The notes: generated by a model from the sequence alone, not told the origin. A stretch of DNA of 64,000 bases from Perkinsus olseni (GCA_013115135.1 JABANP010000061.1:121328-185327); one strand, 5' to 3'. Shown: positions 10,803-22,015, numbered from the stretch's first letter. Numbers and translations are program-made.

Positions 10803-13169
10803 TTACCAGGTCGGACACGGTGTCGTCGTAGGGCAAGGGGGCTGTGTCGGACACGGGGTAGTCGTTGGGCGAGGTGGATACGTGGATGACGTTGTTGTAG
10901 TCGTCGTTTTGGTGGTTTTTGTGGTAGTCGTGGGGCATGGAGGGTACGTCGGGCACGGGGTAGTTGTGGGACAGGGAGGATACGTGGATGACGTTGTTGT
11001 AGTTGTAGTCGTCGACGTAGTGGTTGTAGTCGTAGTTGTTGTAGTAGTTTTAGTAGTTTTAGTGGTAGTAGTTCTTGGGGTCTTAGTGGTTATAGTTGTC
11101 GTAGTCGTAGGATACGGCGGATGTGTCGGAAACGGTGTCGTCGTAGGGCAAGGGGGCTGTGTCGGACACGGGGTAGTTGTGGGACAGGGAGGATACGTGG
11201 ATGACGTTGTTGTAGTTGTAGTCGTCGACGTAGTGGTTGTAGTCGTAGTTGTTGTAGTAGTTTTAGTAGTTTTAGTGGTAGTAGTTCTTGGGGTCTTAGT
11301 GGTTATAGTTGTCGTAGTCGTAGGATACGGCGGATGTGTCGGACACGGTGTCGTCGTAGGGCAAGGGGGCTGTGTCGGACACGGGGTAGTTGTGGGACAG
11401 GGAGGATACGTGGATGACGTTGTTGTAGTCGTCGACGTAGTGGTTGTAGTCGTAGTTGTTGTAGTAGTTTTAGTAGTTTTAGTGGTAGTAGTTCTTGGGG
11501 TCTTAGTGGTTATAGTTGTCGTAGTCGTAGGATACGGCGGATGTGTCGGACACGGTGTCGTCGTAGGGCAAGGGGGCTGTGTCGGACACGGGGTAGTTGT
11601 GGGACAGGGAGGATACGTGGATGACGTTGTTGTAGTCGTCGACGTAGTGGTTGTAGTCGTAGTTGTTGTAGTAGATTTAGTAGTTTTAGTGGTAGTAGTT
11701 CTTGGGGTCTTAGTGGTTATAGTTGTCGTAGTCGTAGGATACGGCGGATGTGTCGGACACGGTGTCGTCGTAGGGCAAGGGGGCTGTGTCGGACACGGGG
11801 TAGTTGTGGGACAGGGAGGATACGTGGATGACGTTGTTGTAGTCGTCGACGTAGTGGTTGTAGTCGTAGTTGTTGTAGTAGTTTTAGTAGTTTTAGTGGT
11901 AGTAGTTCTTGGGGTCTTAGTGGTTATAGTTGTCGTAGTCGTAGGATACGGCGGATGTGTCGGAAACGGTGTCGTCGTAGGGCAAGGGGGCTGTGTCGGA
12001 CACGGGGTAGTTGTTGGGGAAGGTGGGTACGCGGATGACGTTGTTGTAGTCGTCGTTTTGGTGGTTTTTGTGGTAGTCGTGGGGCATGGAGGGTACGTCG
12101 GGCACGGGGTAGTTGTGGGACAAGGGGGATACGTGGATGACGTTGTTGTAGTCGTAGTTGCAGTAGATTTAGTGGTTGTGGTCATCGTTGTAGTCGTCTT
12201 CGTAGTGGTTTTCGTGGTAGTCGTGGGGCATGGAGGGTACGTCGGGCACGGGGTAGTCGTTGGACACGGAGGATACTTGGATGACGTAGTAGTCGTCGTA
12301 GTGGTCTTAGTTGTCGTTGTGGTCTTAGCAGTCGTATTAGTCGCAGTGGTGGTGGTGGTCGTCGTCGTAGTAGTAGTCGTGGTGGTGGTGGTCGTAGTAG
12401 TCGTGGTGGGCTTTGTGATAGTCGTGGGGCATGGAGGCTGTGTTGGACACGGGGTCGTCGTGGGGCACGGCGGCTGTGTCGGACACGGGGTCGTCGTTGG
12501 GCACGGGGGGTACTTCGATGACGTCGTGGTAGTCGTAGTGGTTGTAGTGGTTGTGGTAGTCGTGGTATTAGTCGTAGGGCATGGAGGTTGCGTCGGACAC
12601 GGGGTAGTGGTAGGGCAAGGAGGTTGCGTCGGACACGGAGTAGTCGTAGGGCATGGAGGTTGCGTCGGACACGGGTTAATTGTGGGGCTAGGAGGTTGTG
12701 TGGGACGGACTGTCGTCTTTTTTCCTGGACAGGGCACAGGGGAGCCCTCCAAACAGTCGGGGTCTTCGTTCCACACGCAAAAGTTATGAGGATTTGATGG
12801 AGTGGGTTTGTAATATCTGAGGAGAGTGGACAGGTCGGAAGATGGGACCTCACGGATGACTGCACACTCACAGGGCTTGACAGATACCAGTCTCCGGGAA
12901 TTGTGAGTCGGGTTTGCAATAGGAGGCGAGATGCAGGTCCTGGCAGCTCGTCTGAAAAACCATAGGGCATGGTGTCAAGCGCTTGCAATGATACAGGCGA
13001 GTCAAAGAGGGCGAAAACGAGGCCCAGCATGGGCCACCAGTCCGAGACCGTGGATGATGGAATGTTGAGTTGCAGCAGCCGACCTTACCGGAGGGTAACG
13101 GTAGGGTCGCCGAGCGGCGCCGCCGAGCAGTAGACTCGAAAGGGTCGCTAGAAAGGAAAGTCGAACCAT
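10803..13169 (-). CDS. Secreted Cys/Thr/Pro-rich mucin-like protein, locus 2
   Basis: Three exons: 13169-13089, 12951-12872 and 12816-10803, joining in frame to 724 codons. Exon 1 is a signal peptide (MVRLSFLATLSSLLLGGAAR). Exons 2-3 give a compact six-Cys module, with Cys in TSCQDLHLASYCKPDSQ, TGICQ, NFCVW, DPDC and VPCPG. The rest is alternating PPCPTTTPCPTQ blocks and long threonine tracts ending PCPTW. Such tracts are expected to be heavily O-glycosylated, as in a wall or surface coat; that is inference. Gene structure, exon lengths (81 and 80 nt) and phases are identical to those of the paralogue at 19704-20734. The six-Cys module is not matched to a named family. Confidence 0.85.
11126..12000. 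repeat. Higher-order tandem repeat, about 207-bp period
   Basis: Within the Thr-tract exon, a block beginning 'gtgtcggacacggtgtcg' recurs near 11126, 11336, 11542, 11750 and 11957. Period is 204-210 bp and copies differ by small in-frame codon gains or losses. It encodes a repeated PPCP box, Thr tract and PRTTTTK linker, consistent with recent unequal crossing-over. Confidence 0.85.
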
Positions 13170-13629
13170 TGGGTTAGAGAGTCCACCGCAGAGAGGGAAG
13201 AAAACGGTGGTTGTCAAGCCTGCCCATCAGTCTCGAGAAACTCTTAGTGGTACTCGGTAAGCCGCCTCCGTGGCCAGTTCACTTGTGACGCATCTAATGA
13301 TGTGACGCACACCACAATCGATCAAACCGCGTGATCACGCGTGCACTGGGCGTTAGTAGTTGGCTAGAAGGCGTTGGGCTCCAGGTAACCGTACACCTGT
13401 GCCAAGCATAATCATTAGGTAGCTCCAGCACTCACTACTTCCCAATGGGGTTGCATACGTTGGGACTGGTGGCCTCGGATCTTGCTCACGAATAAAGCAC
13501 CAGCATGAAATGTGGGCGAGCGCGCAATTTCGCGGCGCGCGGCTCGGTGTGCGCCGTCTTGCCAAGGAGACCGTTGAGTAGTTGAGTTATTGTAGGTTTC
13601 TCTTGTTACTCCTCATTATCACAAACCAA
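13170..13629. other. Intergenic; one variant of the GCGCG motif
   Basis: No gene seen. Position 13520-13545 contains 'caatttcgcggcgcgcggc', a one-base variant of the core shared by several introns in this window. Whether it marks an intron of an unrecognised gene is not known. Confidence 0.4.
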
Positions 13630-14788
13630 ATGCCTAATGACACTCATCGTTCAGCTCCATGCGCTAGTGAGCTTACCACCGTCAACAACAGCAAGATCAG
13701 TAGTTCATCTAGGAGGAACTCCTATGACCTCAACACTGGGCCGTCTAGGCTTGGCTCCATTCGCACTAGTACCACTCCTTTCGCAAATCACGGAGAGGTC
13801 CGTGGCGAGCATGTGCCATTGACCATTCAAAGTAGCCCAGTGAGGGTATCAACAGCACTATATAGACTACTCTTGATCAGGTTTGATTCGATCAGCGGCA
13901 GCAGTCGATGACCTGGATGACGACAGCCTCTATGCCGTGTGCAAAGCAGCAGTTCAGCACGGCCGTCCTCGTTCCCATGCCAACGCGATCGCTTCCATGA
14001 CCCGATCCAGGTCGACTCGAGGACGCCTGTCTTACGAGGAGCTTCACCACCTGATGGCCGCCACCATCTCCGGTGTCGAACTATGTGACTTCATACCAGG
14101 GTCCACCAGTACTTCGGCGCACAGCAGCAGTCCGAGTAGTGCTAGCCGCAGTAGGAGGGCACAGAAGGTCATCGTTAATTTCTGTCCTATGCCTAAGATG
14201 CATTACTTTTACAATGCTCTCGCCCTCCCAGAGGTAGTACTACCATGGCAATATCGTGGCGCGCGGTCGTGCAGGTCGTCTTGGGATCAGGTCTCACAGA
14301 ATTACTACGACGATATTTATCTCCGACCAAACGCCTGTCTAATTAACCCGCCGGTGTCGCATTCCTCGCCTCGATCTGCGCACCACCAGCATCGTCATCG
14401 TGATGCCAGCAGTAGTAGTAGTAAGAACAATGACTACTGCGCAACAGGGACGAGTACTAGCAGTAGTGTTGGAAGGAGGTTATCGACAGTCAAGGGAGTA
14501 GGAAGTCTTTACTGAGATTGCCCATTCAATTTTACTATTTTTCTATCAGAATGAAGGCGTCACCCCATCTCCGCCTACGGGCTTGCCTGAGGGGACCAGT
14601 GTGCAGGAGGCGGCTCCCTCGCCTCCCATGCCGGATGCTATGGTAATATAGTTCTATTATAGTATTGAGTATGGACACGCTGCTGTGATTAGATCAACCG
14701 TGAGCCGTCGATTGACAAGGGTAGTGGTAGTCCTCGATCGACTGCCCCTGCCGCTGGTAGCAGCAGTACTGGTGCGACGCCACAGTGA
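13630..14788 (+). CDS. Ser-rich protein of unknown function
   Basis: Starts at ATG 13630 (MPNDTHRS). The best first junction joins a donor near 13830 to an acceptor at 13880 or 13895; both keep frame. Later exons are well supported: an intron at 14234-14290, one at 14498-14549 and one at 14643-14692, all phase 0, to stop at 14788. The middle part (DDDSLYAVCKAAVQHGRPRS, RLSYEELHHLMAATISGVEL) looks like a folded helical segment. Both sides are Ser-, Pro- and Gly-rich and likely disordered. No family is recognised. The 57-nt intron carries the GCGCG core. Confidence 0.6.
14234..14290 (+). repeat. Intron with GTGGCGCG core (sense)
   Basis: A 57-nt phase-0 intron. It begins gtagtactaccat, exactly as does the intron at 33756-33814 in an unrelated gene, and contains atcgtggcgcgcggtc. 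Splicing joins YNALALPE to VSQNYYDD. The intron length is a multiple of three, so the unspliced frame is also open and the call is not forced. Confidence 0.6.
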
Positions 14789-15677
14789 AGCAGCCCTTTT
14801 GTATAATGAGTAGCCCCTATATATTATATGATATGGTCATGTTGGTGACACTATAATTCTGCTGTCGTTGACAAGTAGTGACTGTTATCGTGGCCCTGTT
14901 ACCGGCCATCGGATGATAACAGTCAAAGGAAGCCTTAGTCTATGGACGATCATTTCGCATGCCTTTCGAGATCATCACCATAGTAATCGTTACTAGTCGT
15001 CTACAGTATTGGTGTACAAAGTTGAAGCAGCAGCAGTCGTTTGTATTTATACCGTTAACCACAAACCCGTAGAACCGCCAGTCCGACCGCCACCACTCCG
15101 CAGCATCATCGTCATCATCATCACTGGCCACAGAGAGAATATAGGTATTATCCATTTTTTCTGAGGCGATTCGAAGTTTGTCTGTCCGCTTGTTGCATAG
15201 CACTGTTTTTGATTGATAACTACCGCTGCCTACGGATTGCGGCTACTCGGGTAATTTTCGTGGTCCTGGTCGTTGTCATCGCAGTGGTGGTGGTTGTGGT
15301 AGTACTTGCTGCCAGCAGATCGGAAGGCTCCTTTCGCTGTTGCTACTCTTCCCCGGGCGGAAGAAGGAACACGATCGGCGTCAGGCGGTGCTGCTTCTCT
15401 CGCTGTTTCTTCCTTCATTCGGCGGCATAAGACAGGCAGCGATTGAGTTTGCATCGCCCTGCTGCTGCTGGTCTGTCCTCTCTACTACTACCACTTCCCT
15501 CGGGGACTAATGCTCCTACCACGTGCAGTGTTGAGTTCGGGAAGGGACGGTGGAGGCGGCACTCATTAGGATGATCATCATCAGGAGGGTTTCGTTTGAT
15601 GGAGCGGTTGCGTCCCCGATCACTCGCCCTGTCGTCGCAGCAGGGCGTTTGCATAGTTTTGATGATTGTTAGTTGTG
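14789..15677. other. No confident gene
   Basis: Short minus-strand frames at 14940-15203 (with an Asp run) and 15230-15654 have mildly protein-like composition, but no splice-linked structure or known motif. They could be exons of a small minus-strand gene. Confidence 0.3.
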
Positions 15678-17226
15678 ATGCTTGACGAAGATGATGCGCA
15701 GGGCCCGGAGAATCGACTAGTTCGCAGTTGGGGGCCTGAGGGCGTTAGAATGGAAAGGGAGTCGAGGGAAATGGAGAAGATGGGATTCTTCACTAGAGGG
15801 ACCGTGACAAGGCGACGGGAGTCTTCCGAGGGGGAAGAAGGGGCGGAAAGACCACTATGTGCAGGGGTAGGATCGATCCTGGGACCTTCGGGATGTTGAA
15901 GTGTTCTCTTATCGGTTACGCTAATTGTGATCGTGTAGCGTGCAAAGGGAGGAGTTTGTTCTCCTCAGAGCCGGTGGGAGATCGATCCAGCAGAATTGCA
16001 GCAGGAAGAGAGAATAGGAAGGGGGTCGACGGCGGAGGTGTACAGGGGCACTTGGAAGGGTAATGGGAAGGGGTTGTGGGTGAAAAAGTCCGAGAACTTG
16101 ACAGGCAAAACGGTGGCGATCAAGGAATTCCGTACCGACAATCGGAAGAATCTTATCTTGAAGCGAGAGTTGGAGGCAACGTTGAAGTTTTGTGCGGAGG
16201 CGTGTCATCCCAACATAGTAGGAGGGGACATAGTAGTCCACTGCTCGTTTGAGTGGAAAGGGCGCAGGTTCGATTCTATGGTGCGGCACTTTCTACTGCT
16301 CCCCTATTACTGGTGACGGAATATTGTGCTGGAGGTAATACGTGTTGCGCGTTGCTCAGCCATCACCCCCTATTCTTCAGGCAGTGTCTTTCACTTCGTC
16401 CACAAAAGGACGACGCTTTGGGACACCTCGCTTCAGCAAAAATTAAAAGATGTGTCTTGATGTTGCCAGAGCAATGCGGTGCTAGAGCGGTGCAAGGCTA
16501 GGCGTTTCAGCGATGTTTAGATACCTCCACTCGGTCGACCCTCCGATGCTGCATAGAGATCTTAAGAGCTTGAACTTGCTACTAGCGCACCCATTAGATG
16601 TGAGTTGCGGGGAAGGAGTGGTATTGTTGTTGATGACGGTGGTGGCGAAGGGGGCTTTTAGGGGCCTTCGGACGAGCCTGTGGTGAAAGTAACTGATTTC
16701 GGACTTGCCAGGGCGAAAGCAGAAAGGGACGAGAGTATGACAAGAAAAGTAGTGGGTGGGGGATTCGACCCAGGGACCTTTCCGATTGCCCATTCTTGTT
16801 TCAGGTCGGCACAATATGGTGGATGGCACCTGAGGTTCTTGACTCAACACACTACGATGAAAGGGCCGACATCTACAGCTACGCGATTGTTTGCTATGAG
16901 ATACTATCAGAAATGCCTCCATTCCGGTACTACAGCGGAGCGAAGCGTTTTTTATTTCGTACTTTTGAGCCATTTTCGCGATTGGTTAGCGGTGCTTCAG
17001 GGAGCTCAATCCGATCAAAGTGACGATGAAGATTTTGAGTGGTGAACGACCGGACCTATACGATGTAAGGTGGTCGGGTTGATCCTGGAACCTCGGGATG
17101 CATGAACTGGGGTAGATACCACCCGACGTTCCAGCCTCTTTGATTGCGATGCTGACGCAATGCTGGAGTGCGGAATGTGGCGACCGGCTCTCCTTCGCAG
17201 AGGTAGATGGGCTCGTCGAGGGTTGA
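15678..17226 (+). CDS. TKL-like protein kinase with one frame break
   Basis: Ten exons: 15678-15866, 15939-16059, 16105-16217, 16268-16334, 16381-16478, 16521-16599, 16662-16748, 16805-16926, 17001-17064 and 17116-17226 (about 349 aa). Kinase signatures in order: glycine loop IGRGSTAEVYRG, VAIKEF lysine, catalytic loop HRDLKSLN, DFG in VTDFGLARAK, activation end GTIWWMAPEV, DIYSYAIVCYEIL, and a final helix with GDRLSF. Catalytic Lys, Asp and DFG are present, so activity is expected. HRDLKSxN fits the TKL group. Exon 16381-16478 needs one base skipped near 16440-16450 to join QQKLK to MCLDVARAM; see findings. The first intron and that at 16749 are tRNA-like; the start upstream of the kinase domain is less certain. 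Confidence 0.85.
15867..15938 (-). repeat. tRNA-like intron, antisense, 72 nt
   Basis: GTAGG...GTGTAG intron joining RPLCAG to RAKGGV in the kinase gene. Its reverse complement has an A-box-like TAGCGTAACCGATAAGAG, an anticodon-arm-like ACTTCAACATCCCGAAGG and a B-box GGATCGATCC. Length 72 nt equals a tRNA and equals the intron at 27513-27584. Confidence 0.75.
16749..16804 (-). repeat. tRNA-like intron, antisense, 56 nt
   Basis: Lies between DESMTRK and VGTIWWMAPE of the kinase, so both boundaries are fixed by conserved sequence. The reverse complement carries AAAGGTCCCTGGGTCGAATC (variable loop plus T-arm) after GGGCAATC. Confidence 0.8.
17065..17115. repeat. Degenerate tRNA-like intron, 51 nt
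   Basis: Kinase intron between RPDLYD and IPPDVPASL. It contains gatcctggaacctcgggatg, close to gatcctgggaccttcgggatg in the intron at 15867-15938, which suggests a decayed antisense member of the same subfamily. Confidence 0.5.
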
Positions 17227-17342
17227 AGTCCGTACATTCAGTGACCTTCCAGATAGTCAAGTCTCTGGAAGAACTTCGAGAGAAGTTGTTGAAGAAACAC
17301 ACCGGGAGGCGCAGACCAAGGGCCGGACGAGGGAGTTGTCAG

Positions 17343-17389
17343 GTAGGATGAAGTCCCCGGGTTCGAATCCTGACTCGGACATTCATTAG
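17343..17389 (+). repeat. tRNA-like unit with GT...AG ends
   Basis: gtaggatgaagtccc followed by the B-box gggttcgaatcc and ending cattcattag. It lies after the kinase stop at 17226, so it is either in the 3' UTR or in an intron of an extended isoform (a helical frame EELREKLLKK precedes it). Confidence 0.5.
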
Positions 17390-17724
17390 GTCATGTAAAT
17401 TTGCAGTGTGGTCTGATGCGATTGAACGTCTTGCTTCCATCAAGTTGTCACTCTATCTTGAACAATTCTTTTTTCTGGCATGATTATAGTTGCCATCTGT
17501 TCTCACATGCTTGCACCAACCTCTGGTGTTCATTAGTGCTTGCCCTTGAGTTTCAGTGGAAAAATGCAGGCTGTGGGGTTCGAACCTGGGACTTCTCCTC
17601 ATTCATGCTCTCTGCACCTTGCATCGAGTTCCCTAGGGGTTTGGGCAGCTACCGGCGGCAGGTAGTCCCCTTATTGTGCGCCGGTGGTGTTGGGTGATGA
17701 CAGGTCGTAAGGGGGCTCAAGGTC

Positions 17725-18054
17725 ATGCCAAAGCCGAAGAACCACTGGGAGGTAGACTTTTCGCAGTGGACGAAGGAAAGGGCATCCAGGCTGAGTGCGT
17801 GGGGCCTGCTTCTACTGCATCACTGCTGCGGGTTCCCTTCAGGGAAGAAGCAGGAGCGGCTGTCTCAGGAGGCCAACGCTCATGATACGATAAAGATGTG
17901 CTACAGACGAGGTTTGGAAAAGTTGGTATATAAAGGAGAGGTGAGGATTTCTGTCTGCCGCTCAAGTCGGATCCCTCGAATCCAGATCACTAAGGATACC
18001 GCAAGTCGGTGGGCAAAGATCGATGCGCAACTGATAGAGCTTCAGTCGAGGTAG
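17725..18054 (+). CDS. Hypothetical protein
   Basis: Open frame beginning MPKPKNHWEVDFSQWTKERA and ending IDAQLIELQSR. Part of it (RRGLEKLVY...ISVCRS) is repeated in diverged form near 21720-21810, at the edge of the PRA1 duplication. No known motif. The frame may be one exon of a longer gene; a GGTTCGAACC palindrome with tRNA-like surroundings lies upstream at 17578. Confidence 0.35.
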   Translation: MPKPKNHWEVDFSQWTKERASRLSAWGLLLLHHCCGFPSGKKQERLSQEANAHDTIKMCYRRGLEKLVYKGEVRISVCRSSRIPRIQITKDTASRWAKIDAQLIELQSR

Positions 18055-18187
18055 CGGAAGTGTGGTACTAGACTGATTTCACCGATTCTAACAGACCACG
18101 ACTGCTGATGCTGCATGATGCTCGTCAAAGAATGTTCCAACACTACATGAGGGAGCATTTCCCGAAGAAGCCGCTTGAGAAGGCTGA

Positions 18188-18970
18188 GGATGAATGAGAG
18201 CATGATGCGACGTAACTTGCTGAGTTTCTGTTATTACTGAGTCTTTGCTCTTCGTTTGGGAGTTGAGGGCGTGTGGATCTTGCGGGGGGAGGAATTGTGC
18301 AACACCATGGTCAGCCTTGGATACTCTCAGATTTCTGTTATTTACTTTCTGCATGGAGTCGACAGGTTCCCCTCAGTTGAATGATGGGCATTTAGATGGT
18401 GAAAAGGAGGCTGGGAATAAACTGGAGGAGATCAAAGCCATGGCGATACCCATGTTAAGAAGACTCACCGGCACAGTAGGGAAGGGGAGTCGGATAACCT
18501 CAAGGGCCGTCACCATCATCATCACTTGATCGTGAGCCTCAGGGAGGGTCAATAACAAAGATAACGCTCCTGCTTCTTTGGACACCCTCGGGCGTAACAT
18601 GCGATTGTTCTGGGTATCAATAACCGTTTGCTCTCTTCTTCCTCCTCTGCCAGGTTTCCTAACAAGGCCCCTCAACGTCGAATGGAAGCCTCAGGTTGGC
18701 CGCTGGTCGTCAGTGGGATCACTTCGGACACAACTTCCCCGCCTGCCCATCACCCCAGGTGTCGCGGTAAGTAAGATCATCTCTGAGTATATCTCGCGTC
18801 TTTGTACGAGGATTGGCGTTTGCTTGTACCGTGCTGTATCTATAGGGCATCCTAGTAGTCGTCCATTTACCGTCGAATTATGGTACGGGAGAGTTCGAAA
18901 AGCTGGCGGAGGTACATCCTCTGGAGCGCCCGTACCGCGGACTGAACCGCGCACGTGGCAATTCTCGAAC
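18188..18970 (+). pseudogene. Degenerate PRA1-family copy
   Basis: 18188-18528 is nearly identical to 21850-22190, including the whole first coding exon of the intact gene (MESTGSPQLNDGHLDGEKEA, ATG about 18354). The exon with the PRA1 core (KPWKEFF) is missing. The third-exon equivalent near 18655-18770 is recognisable only by scattered matches (FL.....W.PQ.G), and the last exon near 18810-18950 has an in-frame TAG but keeps TGEFEKLAE-like residues. It is a decayed duplicate. Only the 5' block is still close to identical, which suggests gene conversion or a more recent partial duplication. Confidence 0.75.
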
Positions 18971-19284
18971 GACTAGACTAGGGCGACTGGCTCAGTCGTT
19001 CGGGAAACAGGCTCTGATCTAGTTGGGCGAGGTCCGAAAATCTATGGATCATGCGAAGCTAGGATGCCCAACACCTGTCCAGAGCGCTGGACGTTTTTCT
19101 GGCGGTGTCCAGCTTGCGCGTAAACACTACCCCTCGGATTTTTGAGGCCCAGCGAGAACACTTCTGACGAACTGCTACACAAGGCACGTAGCGGTCCCCT
19201 GAGGCCCGCTCTTCGAGATTTACCGTTGACGGACCATGTGTCCACTGAAGGCCTGTCTTCTGTCCGCGAACTCACTCAACATCG

Positions 19285-19330
19285 AGTTTCGACCATAAGG
19301 TCCCCGGTTCGAACCCCAGTACCGTCTATT
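19285..19330 (+). repeat. Intergenic tRNA-like 3' half
   Basis: cataaggtccccggttcgaa followed by ccccagtaccgtc. A good T-arm with stem and B-box, but no matching 5' acceptor strand or D-arm upstream. A similar unit at 22880-22930 follows the intact PRA1 copy, so it may have been copied with the duplication. Confidence 0.6.
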
Positions 19331-19703
19331 CTTCTCCGAAAGGCTTCTATAGGCCACTATCTACGACATTGCCAAGGGGAGCCCTTCTCGATCTTTAAGT
19401 AACGGAGCCAGATTACAACGCAAACCGTCAGGATTTAGTGGAGAAAGTGGGCCGATACTGGTGGAAAGTTTTTGCAACCAACGCGTGCTCCAAGGCACAT
19501 GTCGATCTGTGATACTCCTCCTACGGTTGAGCGATAAAAACTACTTTGAGAACAAACTAACGCTCTCCTTCTTAGACGATATACATTCAGAAAGGCCGGG
19601 TTATGACTACCGAAGCACAGTGTACTCTTAGTGGAGAACGTAAGGAGATGAGACTCTTGAGAAATGTAGTCGTCAGTTGTAAGTTGTCGATCATGGGGAA
19701 AAG

Positions 19704-20734
19704 TTACCAGGTCGGACACGGGGTAGTCGTGGGGCACGGCGGCTGTGTCGGACACGGGGTAGTCGTGGGGCACGGCGGCTGTGTCGGACACGGGGTAGTC
19801 GTAGGGCACGGGGGATAGGTGGATGACGTCGTAGTGGTCGTTGTCGTAGTAGTGGTAGTGGTAGTAGTCGTGGTGGGTTTTGTGGTAGTCGTGGGGCACG
19901 GTGGCTGTGTCGGACACGGGGTAGTCGTGGGGCACGGGGGATATGTCGATGACGTCGTAGTGGTGGTGGTTGTGGTCGTAGTAGTCGTAGTGGTCGTGGT
20001 CGTAGTAGTCGTGGTAGTCGTAGTGGTCGTAGTAGTCGTAGTAGTCGTGGTGGGTTTGGTGGTAGTCGTGGGGCACGGCGGCTGTGTCGGACACGGGGTA
20101 GTCGTGGGGCACGGGGGATACTTCGATGACGTCGTGGTAGTCGTAGTGGTTGTAGTGGTTGTGGTAGTCGTGGTAGTAGTCGTGGGGCAAGGTGGTTGCG
20201 TCGGACACGGGGTAGTGGTAGGGCATGGAGGTTGCGTCGGACACGGGGTAGTGGTAGGGCATGGAGGTTGGGTAGGATGGACTGTCGTCTTGCCTCCTGG
20301 GCAGGGTACGGGGAAGTGCTCCGAGCAGTCCGAGTCTACCCCGTGGACGCAAATGTCCTGAGGGTGGGAGGGACCATGTCTATAGTATCTGAGGGGGGCG
20401 TACAGTTGAAAAATGAGACCTCACGGATGGCTGCACACTTACAAGAATTGGCAGATACCAGTCTCCGGGAACTGTGAGTCGGGCTTGCAATAGGATCCGG
20501 GAAGGATGTCCTGGCAGCTCGTCTGAAAGACCATAGAACATCAGTAGGGGCGGTCCTAGTGAGATCGCTAAGTAAAAGGTAGCGGAGGAATGCCGATAAC
20601 GAGCGACCATAATCCAATGCCGTGGATGACGAGTCGAAATAGGCCGAACTTACGGGAGGGGAATTGCTCAAGTGCCGAGCGGCACCACCGAGCACGAGAT
20701 TCGAAAGGGTAGCCAGGAAGATGTGAGAAACCAT
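19704..20734 (-). CDS. Secreted Cys/Thr/Pro-rich mucin-like protein, locus 3
   Basis: Three exons: 20734-20654 (signal peptide MVSHIFLATLSNLVLGGAAR), 20522-20443 and 20388-19704, total 281 codons in frame. The six-Cys module is conserved with locus 2: TSCQDILPGSYCKPDSQFPE, TGICQ, DICVH, SDCSEH and VPCPGG. The tail has shorter Thr tracts between PPCPTTTPCPTQ blocks and again ends PCPTW. It is a shorter, younger-looking paralogue. Non-coding sequence upstream also resembles that of locus 2, so the duplicated unit extends beyond the coding region. Confidence 0.85.
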
Positions 20735-22015
20735 GAGGTTCGAGAATCCACTGCAAACTGCAGCAAGAGAACGGTGGTTATCAGGCCTCAGCGAAATGCT
20801 ACTCCTGGACAAGTCGCAGGAACAGGATCTTCTCGCTTCTTGAGGTGGCTTCGTTGTCACGCCAGGGGGTCACGTCACGGCGTGACGCACATTATCGATC
20901 AACCTGGCGCCACCAAGTTGGAGCCACCTGCTGCGGCGTCACGAGCTCCTGAGCTGTTCGAACAGCTATCGGGTGCAAGGGCTGTTCATTGTCGTCTACA
21001 GGACGCCTAGGGTATGCTAGGGGTTGGAGTGCTCCAAAGTGGTACTGGAGCCGCGGAAAAACTGTGTGGTTGATTTCTCACGATGGACTTGGGAGAACGA
21101 TAGCGATTTACCGTGAAAGGTTGGGCGCTAGGGGAATGACGCGCCACCCAAACTCCGCAGAAACTCCCCCATGGAGGGCTGCAGTAGACTTTCACGTGCT
21201 GGACCAGCACTGCTGGTGGAGTACTGTGAATCTGCAGAAGACCTAACTGATGGGTGTGGTGATAGCGACCGCGAGATCTGTCCTGGATGTGGAGGTAGGA
21301 TATGTGAGATTACTGGTCCAACCCAGACGTCGGGTACAAACTACTAGTTGGATGGCGAACTCGGGATGCTACCTGGTTGCTGGTCTGACACTGACAAGTA
21401 CCGAACAGGACAGAGAAAAGCGCGCTAAATAGCTCCGTATCGAGTGGCTACTTGAGGTTCGTTGACCTCATGCGAATGGTAGTGGCCAAGGGGGTGATTC
21501 AATAACCCTCAGGGTTAGCCTTCCAGACTGGAAGGCTGAGCAATGATCTCATACTCCTCACGGCAGATCAAGTTCAATTCGCTATATTAGAAGGTTTCGT
21601 GGGGATAGAACCTGCGTGGGTTTAAGTACCGAGGGTTTCCCTCAGGTTGGAAATAGGAGGGTCTATCTCAAGACAGCGATGTCTATTAATCGTAGGCTAC
21701 TATACGATGATAGTTTATGATCGACGAGGTTTGGAAAAGTTGGTATATGAAAGGGTCCCTTGCGAAGGGGTGGTAGCGATATCTGTCTACCGCTCCGGTC
21801 GAATCTCGTCAAACGAAACTACTGGAGGAGAGACCATTTGAGAAGGCAGAGGATGAATGAGAGCATGGTGCGACGTAACTTGGCGAGTTTCTGTTATCAC
21901 TGAGTCATTGTTCTTCGTTCGGGAGTTCAGGGCGTGCGGATCCTGCGGGGGGAGGAATTGTGCAACACCATGGTCAACCTTGGATGTTCTCAGATTTCTG
22001 TTATTTACTTTCTGC
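20735..22015. other. No gene; start of duplicated segment
   Basis: No convincing open frame between 20735 and 21700. From about 21715 the sequence is the second copy of a block also seen from about 17900 ('gacgaggtttggaaaagttggtatat'), and 21850-22190 is nearly identical to 18188-18528. Confidence 0.5.

Noticed and set aside
10663..12789. Plus-strand Val/Gly-rich frame of 708 codons
   Set aside because: It is the antisense of the mucin Thr-tract exon; exon structure and signal peptide are on the minus strand.
16437..16450. Tiny intron to explain the kinase frame break
   Set aside because: No GT-AG pair exists in the interval, and removal of a single base restores the conserved helix. The same reasoning applies to both Lon breaks.
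17578..17595. tRNA B-box at gggttcgaacctggg
   Set aside because: GGTTCGAACC is itself palindromic, so orientation cannot be told, and no flanking exons were found. Not counted as an intron unit.
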